Shown: one piece after another, positions 58,247 to 64,000 of the stretch
How positions within the stretch are numbered: position 1 is the stretch's first letter
Layout: each line of letters opens with the position of its first letter
From: Marisa cornuarietis
Lineage: Eukaryota; Mollusca; Gastropoda; Architaenioglossa; Ampullariidae
Reading direction: 5' to 3'
Length of the DNA: 64,000 nt
Assembly (NCBI GenBank): GCA_004794655.1
Contig: SMMW01000001.1
Coordinates: forward strand, 6,171,501 to 6,235,500
Translations under genes and position numbers: made by a program
Notes under the pieces: model-generated
What the model was told of the DNA's origin: nothing
Databases searched by the model: none
The model's input: the letters and a program-made list of their open reading frames with translations, nothing else

Positions 58247-61200
58247 TGTCCGCGACGAGCAGCAGATCCCCCCTCACAACGACAGCGATGTCCAGGTCGA
58301 GGAAAGAGTGGGCGGCCTCCAACGTCTCGTCACATGTTGTCGCACGTGGCACCATTGCTTTATCCTCTCTTCACTCATCGCCGTTGGCGTGGGGTTTGCC
58401 GCAGGCTTTGCCCTGTATTATAGTGGTGCGTCGTCCAACGCCGTGGTGTGGGTCGGTATGTATGTTGATGTGTACATTCAGATTACCTGCTCACGTCCTT
58501 AACATCTTTTAAAGTTGTATTATTTCCGGTGACAAACTGAACGCAAATACCCAAACAAACAAACAAACAAAAAGCTGCAATTGTACATACTTAGTAACTG
58601 TTTGTTGATATAAAACATCTGAAGGACTGTACAAAATGTACAAAAGGAGGAGTTTAAGCTACGGCGCAGTAATTTGTACAAGCGAGCGCGCACACACACA
58701 CACACACACACAATCTTCTTCACAGGTCTGTAAGAGGAAACATGTATACGCATTATCACTTCTGTAATCTGCGTACACACACTACCACACAAACATTGCC
58801 ATCTCTATTCAAAGATCTGCAAATAGAAAAGGATATAGATATTAATGCTACATATAAATTCATCACTGGTTTGAACAGATATATGTGGAGCTTCAGTTAA
58901 GTGGCAATCATCTGAAAACACATCAATCAAACCTTACCTTCTTCATATGTCCGAAATGTAAAGTGTGATCTTAAGAGTAGCTTGTGCACAGACTGTCCAC
59001 AAACAGTCTTTAAACAGTTTTGTTAGAGAAATTTGTACGTAGCTTTATTAATACTAAAAACACTCTGCACACACAAAACAAACACAACATAATTTTTTCA
59101 CAGGTCTGCCAGGCGAATTGTGGATGCAGATGCTAAAGGCAGTCGTTCTCCCTCTTATCGTCAGCAGTATCATCACAGGTAAACAGGAAAATGAGAATGT
59201 GTCAAAACTTTTTTTTGCCGGTAATGTGTAGCGTACAGGGGGGTACGGCAGTAGGGTATTGTATTGTAGTTTTAAGTTCGACACACAGGTGTGCTTAGGT
59301 TTGACACTGCCACGCTGGAAATCACGAGAAATTGAAAGTCTCGGTTTTTACTTTATTTCACGTGTGATCCGAGCAGAGCTCACCATCTGTCGAGGTGGTT
59401 AGGGTGTCTTTTTTTTTTTTTTTTGTCGCTGTCACGCGAGGATCATGAGAAAATTGAGGTTTCGGATATTTTAGTATTTTATGTGCGGTGTGGGCTGAGC
59501 TCACCTTTTGGCGACGTAAACAAGGGTGGGTATATTAGACCCGACCATAGCAAGTGGGATAATTCTCGATTTGGCCAATCGATATTCCAGCGATCTTGGT
59601 GTGTTGCTGCTTGCTGTGTGCTGCTGCTAGCTGTGTGCTGTCACTGACGGGTGTTCAGTCTTCATTCAGGCCTACCAGGCGTCATAGTGTATGTCGATGT
59701 GAGGCGCTAGAGAGAGCGCTTTTTACTCACAAGAGTTGTCACCGTACTTACTCGATCGTATTCAAGCCGAGGGCTGTGGTTCTACTACCAGCACAGTACA
59801 GAAAGTACATTTGCTGAATTTGGAGGCAGGCGTCTGAGAAATTTCCTGACGTAGACTGAGGGACTACGCCGAGAGCGAGGAAGCCTGTGGGAAACTACGG
59901 GTTTTGACGGCTGGAGCTGACTATAGACGGCCTGTGGTTCGGCAAAGACGAGTGAAAGGGTGTCCGCGTATCTCCAAGGTGGGGAGGATCATCCAATACA
60001 GCGAGGCTGAATGACTGACTTGTGTGGTGCGATATCCTACAGACGATATCGGTACATTCCGGAGAACCACTGACGTGAGGCAGAGGCATGGGCTTCCGAT
60101 GATTTTACACCGGACGAACAACCCAAACGAAGTAAGACCTTTCTTAATGTAGAGTGAAGCACCGGGTGACCTTCTTTTAAACCTCCAAGGTGGGAGGAAT
60201 TGAGATGAAAAGTAACCAGAACTTTAAGAAGGCTACGTGGAGGGCTTTATGTTTGAACCTCAAGTTTAGAGTGTGTAGAATTTAAGCACGCACAAGAAGA
60301 CAGTGTGGTTTATCCTTCCACAGGCGGTGATAAGGCCTAGGGTGTGCTACCCATTCTGACTCTGTTGTTAGATTAAGTATTTATGTGTATGTGCCGAGAG
60401 CCCTGAATTCCTAAGACATTTATTTATTTTTTGTATACCGGTTATATTTCTTGATTCAAAGACATTTGCTCATTGTGTATACCTATTCCTTACGTGAGCT
60501 TGTGCTGCGTATTAATATATTTAAGTGAGGTATTTTCTGCTAAGTCCAGCAGTGAGCGTATAATGTAATGATAATTATCATATTTCACTGTTTGTTGTCA
60601 AAGTACGGATTTTTTGCCTTGTTTAGAGCATTACTTTGTATATTTGTGTAATTTGTGACTGTTCAATTAGTATTTGTCTCACTGAGGGACGTTCTACACC
60701 AGAGTGGTCATTTGTTAATCGTGTTAACGAATGCGCGTGTCAGCGGGTGACTCGTAGTGACGTGTATGTGGGTGATCCATGACATAATGTCTGAAAACTT
60801 GTCAATCGAATGAGTAAACTCTTTACTGGAATATATTTACAGGACTTTTAGTTACTGTGTAGAAAACAATAGAACTCTCTCCCCTTCTAATTTCGCCACT
60901 TATCCACCATTAAACCTTAAATGCGAGCTGAAAACAGGCCTCTTTCTTGAGTATTACTCCTGACAACAGTCTACAGAGGGAGCAATCTTGCCAACCCCCA
61001 ACCCCCACTTTTCCGTTTATTGCTGCTGACCTACTCGTCTTCCTCTGCTAAATCACGACGCTCTTAGCTCTTTTTACCTGATTCTTCCTTGCGTTTTCTG
61101 TATTTGTCTTTTATTGGTCATCAGTACTGTTGTTCATCCTTCCGTTTCTTCGTGTGTTGTCCATGTCTCGTTTTTGTCACAAGCGCTAAGAGCACGCTCC

Positions 61201-63885
61201 TTATGAGCGTGAGTATGCGCCATACAAATCATGCATTATTATTATTTGAGTGTAGATACAGAAAGTGATACGGGGGGAAAAGGAAATAGAATGAACTACT
61301 AAATACCTTTTTTCCCTTGTAGGTACAGCAGGGCTCAAGCCCAAGGACAACGGGAGGGTGACAGGTGTAGCCTTAAGCTACATCATCGCAACCAATGTCA
61401 TCGGCGCAATCTTCGGCACAGTTTTCGCTGTGGCTATCAAACCAGGTAGAGGAGATATTATATTTTCAGTCTCCAGTCGTGACCAACTTTTCACGGTCAT
61501 CACCTTCCGTTTGTGAGGATAGAAGCTGAGTACGAGAACGGAACAAGTGATGGCTGCCCTTAAAGGCCTAGTGGGATTCAAACCATTTTTCAGAATGACT
61601 GGCTTGGTCTCGGTAAAGACATTCTTGAGAAAAAAGCCTACAAACATCACTCTTTTTGACAACGTCAGTGTATCCACGCGTATTCCTGATGTCGGTGCTT
61701 TTGACCTCTTTCTGTAGATTTTGATGTTTGTAGGCGTGAATGTCAAGAATGGATATTATTCACAGATTATGGGAAATATCAAATCCAGACCAGTCATTTG
61801 AAAAACAAAAGTTACGCACTCTACTAAAATGTTAATTTGGGTATTTTCTTGTCCGCCAGGTGTCAGAGACACGGGCACTATTGACACGAGCACCAAGGTC
61901 GACACAGGTCACTTGGAAACCGCAGACCTCTTCGCCGACCTGATCAGGTTTGGCACTAACCCTCATTACAGTTCAAGTTTGCGCCTTAAAGGGAAATAGA
62001 TCTCAAAAATATTTCTGCCACTAAAACAAGTAATGACAAGCGATACCTAAGCTGTGTAACGCTCTTGCCTTTTTAATACCGGCCACTTCTTTTTGTTTTA
62101 CTTGGTTTGAAGAAAGTCTTCTGAAGAGTGCACTGTATGAAAACCACCGTCATTATAATGGTGGCTTACGTACTATTATGTAAAATGGTACAATCTTTTG
62201 AAATAAACGAACGTTCTAGACTTCTAGCTAGCTATAAGCTTGGTAAAATAAGAAAAGGAATTTTGTTTTAACTGCTACTGTTGTTTTTGAAGTTCCTTAC
62301 TTCAGTAATTTTATTTAGTTTTTTTCCTTGGTTTATAATTTCGGTGAAAAATAATCTATTGGCAGAAATCTATTATCAAGAATTATATATTATTCTGATT
62401 GTTTACAAAGCAGATGTCCATACTGTTTTTTTTTCCAGGAATCTAGTTCCAGACAACGTGGTCACAGCATGTTTCGAGAAAATTCAGACCCGTTACAGAT
62501 CCAAGAGCGTACAGCCGGGCTCAAACAGCTCACAGTACGAGAGGTACCTTGGTACCTCCAGCGGAACTAACGTTCTGGGTAAATGAAGATACTCGATCTT
62601 TTGTGGTCCCACTACTCTCGCCTCATCTGCACTCTTTGCCAGTATCTCTTGCTTCGGCAAATGAACTCTTTCCGCTGCTATTTTCTGAGTACGTATGTAA
62701 CCAGGCTGTGCCACTCGCTTTCGTAGTTTTTCGGTCATGACGGATACCGATCAAACATACCGATCCTATCTTTTGACAGATCTGTCCATTAGAATCCACC
62801 AGGCACTCGAGTTGCGTCTCAGAAACAACGGGAGATCTCGCGTGATGTTACCATGCGTTCAAATTGTCGTCTGCTTACATTTAGATGTGAGGCTTCAAAC
62901 ATGAGGAGAGGCCAAAATCTTAAGATTAAACAACGAAGCTGATTGTAAATATACAAAAAGATGGCTATAAATGGTGCTGAAGAATAGCTCGTGTGTTGGA
63001 GGAAGGGGTGATTTTACGCCAAGGCGGCAACTACAGTTATATCACGGCAAGGCAGCCAGCCCTGTAAATAGATGCCAAATGCAGAGAAAGAACAGCGTGT
63101 CCGAGGCGAGAGCTGAACCCAGGACAGCCACCCTTCACTGTATTGGTGACAGACGTGTGTTGGAGGAAGATGGTGGGGGTTAGCTGAATGCACGATAGTC
63201 GCAGTTTGCACAAGCGATTAGAAATCAGTAGTTTTAGTGGAAATGAACATAATGTCCTCCGAAACTGTCGTCACGCGGCGAGGAATGTGAAATACATTTA
63301 AGAACTTGTACAACTTACTTCCAAGACAGTGTGCTGGCTTGCATAAGAAATAATGGGCATGTGATGAAGTAATGTTAGTGAAATCCTTTTCTAATATTTT
63401 GTTCTTTAAAAAAATGATTAACCCTCAACACTGCTGTTTCCTTGCGCATCCGCCATGCTGACTCCACGAAAGCAAATGACACCAATCAGTACAATCCTTT
63501 AAAAACGAAACCTACCCTTATGGAAATGGCGAGGAAAAAAGTAACCTCCCCTGCCCCCCCCCCCCACTGAATGTTGTATGTTCATCTTACGATCTTTGCC
63601 ACTTCTTCTTTGGAAATGGTCTCATCACGTAGTCTTAACTGCTGACTTGTGTAAACGCGAACATTTAATATACAATCGACTGGGTAATAGTTCTACGGGC
63701 ACTTCTGTCCCCTCGGTGTCATCTTACATTTTTTGTCAGTGGTGATTTTTTTTTAAAGGGTTGGTGATCATTTCAACATTTCTGGGCATGGCTGCAGCAC
63801 AAATGGATGAAGTAGCCAGGCCGTTCCTCAAATTCTTTCAATCTACCGCTGAAGTTTTGGTCCGCCTGATTCAATGGATTGTCTG
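58247..63885 (+). CDS. SLC1-family amino acid transporter, N-terminal six exons seen (partial)
   Basis: Exons 58247-58455, 59104-59178, 61323-61445, 61860-61947, 62439-62578 and 63759-63885 join in frame, and the gene leaves the window. It belongs to the sodium-coupled dicarboxylate/amino acid symporters (glutamate EAAT or neutral ASCT type) of the plasma membrane. Seen: TM1 (HCFILSSLIAVGVGFAAGF), the family stretch GLPGELWMQMLKAVVLPLI with SSIITG (TM2), TM3 (SYIIATNVIGAIFGTVFAV), the LVPDNVVTACFEKI segment, an NSS glycosylation sequon in the extracellular loop, and TM4 ending QWIVW. The substrate-binding half lies beyond the edge, so substrate cannot be judged. The exon frame extends left to 58176 without a Met, so the initiator is in an unseen upstream exon. 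The 58247 acceptor (ccctag) is the best choice by pyrimidine tract. Confidence 0.85.
59300..59550 (+). repeat. Diverged tandem pair, tRNA-type SINE
   Basis: 59324-59405 and 59445-59530 share gagaaattga...tcgg...ttt...gagctcacc, about 120 bases apart. Between them, ggtggttagggtg (59394-59406) and, after a T run, gaggatcatgag and gaggtttcgga resemble polymerase III A- and B-boxes. I read this as a SINE inserted next to an older copy, in intron 2 of the transporter. Confidence 0.4.
60860..61255 (+). mobile_element. LINE/SINE 3' end
   Basis: The region after 60866 reads like a broken copy of the reverse-transcriptase C-terminus (tagaactctctcccc... encodes NSLP-like text with stops). It is followed by the gcgctaagagcacgctcc...gcgccatacaaatcatgc body and an ATT tail at 61238-61247. 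It shares its end with 55206-55300 in reverse. Confidence 0.45.
63010..63165 (+). repeat. SINE-like repeat, 'TATCACGGC' family, copy 3
   Basis: ttacgccaaggcggcaac, then tatcacggcaaggcagcc and gccctgtaaatagatgcc, match 23788-23840 and 32224-32262. It lies in the transporter intron before 63759. Confidence 0.55.
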
Positions 63886-64000
63886 GTATGTGGTGGTTGT
63901 ATCCATCAAGTGTAACAATCAAAGAACAATTAAGGAGTTAAGCGGTATAATTTGACCTGTTTTTAATCATTACCTCCCGACCTTCTCTTTTAATTCAATT

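Noticed and set aside
59590..60800. Possible LTR or other element in the transporter intron
   Set aside because: I looked for terminal repeats and a primer-binding site and saw none.

Overview
This looks like nuclear DNA of an invertebrate animal, probably a mollusc or another lophotrochozoan. I infer this from short exons split by AT-rich introns with GT/AG borders, many long CA/TG microsatellites, tRNA-derived SINEs, decayed LINEs, and gene content; no species can be named. I recognise four protein genes, one transposase gene and one unidentified gene fragment. All exon borders were read by eye from splice consensus, reading-frame continuity and protein-family fit.

Left part (1-17000): the last four exons of an unidentified gene run on + (727-3726). 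Convergent to it, on -, lies the most striking object in the window: a complete 15-exon gene (5333-15433) for an 862-residue circularly permuted Ras protein. Its GTPase motifs run G3-G4-G5-G1-G2 instead of G1-G5. A basic linker, a four-cysteine zinc finger, a von Willebrand A domain with a full MIDAS set, a beta-rich segment and a helical tail follow. All 15 exons join in frame (2589 nt) with no stop.

Middle part: 17013-19885 is a THAP-domain DDE transposon of the Harbinger-like IS4EU/ISL2EU kind. It has TA target duplications, terminal and subterminal inverted repeats, an apparently intact 441-residue transposase on - and a decayed second gene on +. From 19886 to 28018 there are LINE and SINE relics only. 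28019-34169 (-) is a three-exon Rho-family GTPase.

Right part: 34170-44131 is repeat-rich spacer containing a 62-bp tandem array of hairpin-forming units. 44132-52728 (+) is a second Rho-family GTPase with the same first two intron positions and phases. 58247-63885 (+) holds six exons of an SLC1-type (glutamate/neutral amino acid) transporter that runs off the right edge.

The theme is small GTPases. One permuted Ras fused to an adhesion-type VWA domain and two divergent Rho paralogues lie within about 48 kb. Each Rho has a substitution at a position normally critical for GTPase cycling or effector binding. Nothing in the sequence shows that these genes act together; the link is neighbourhood and fold family.
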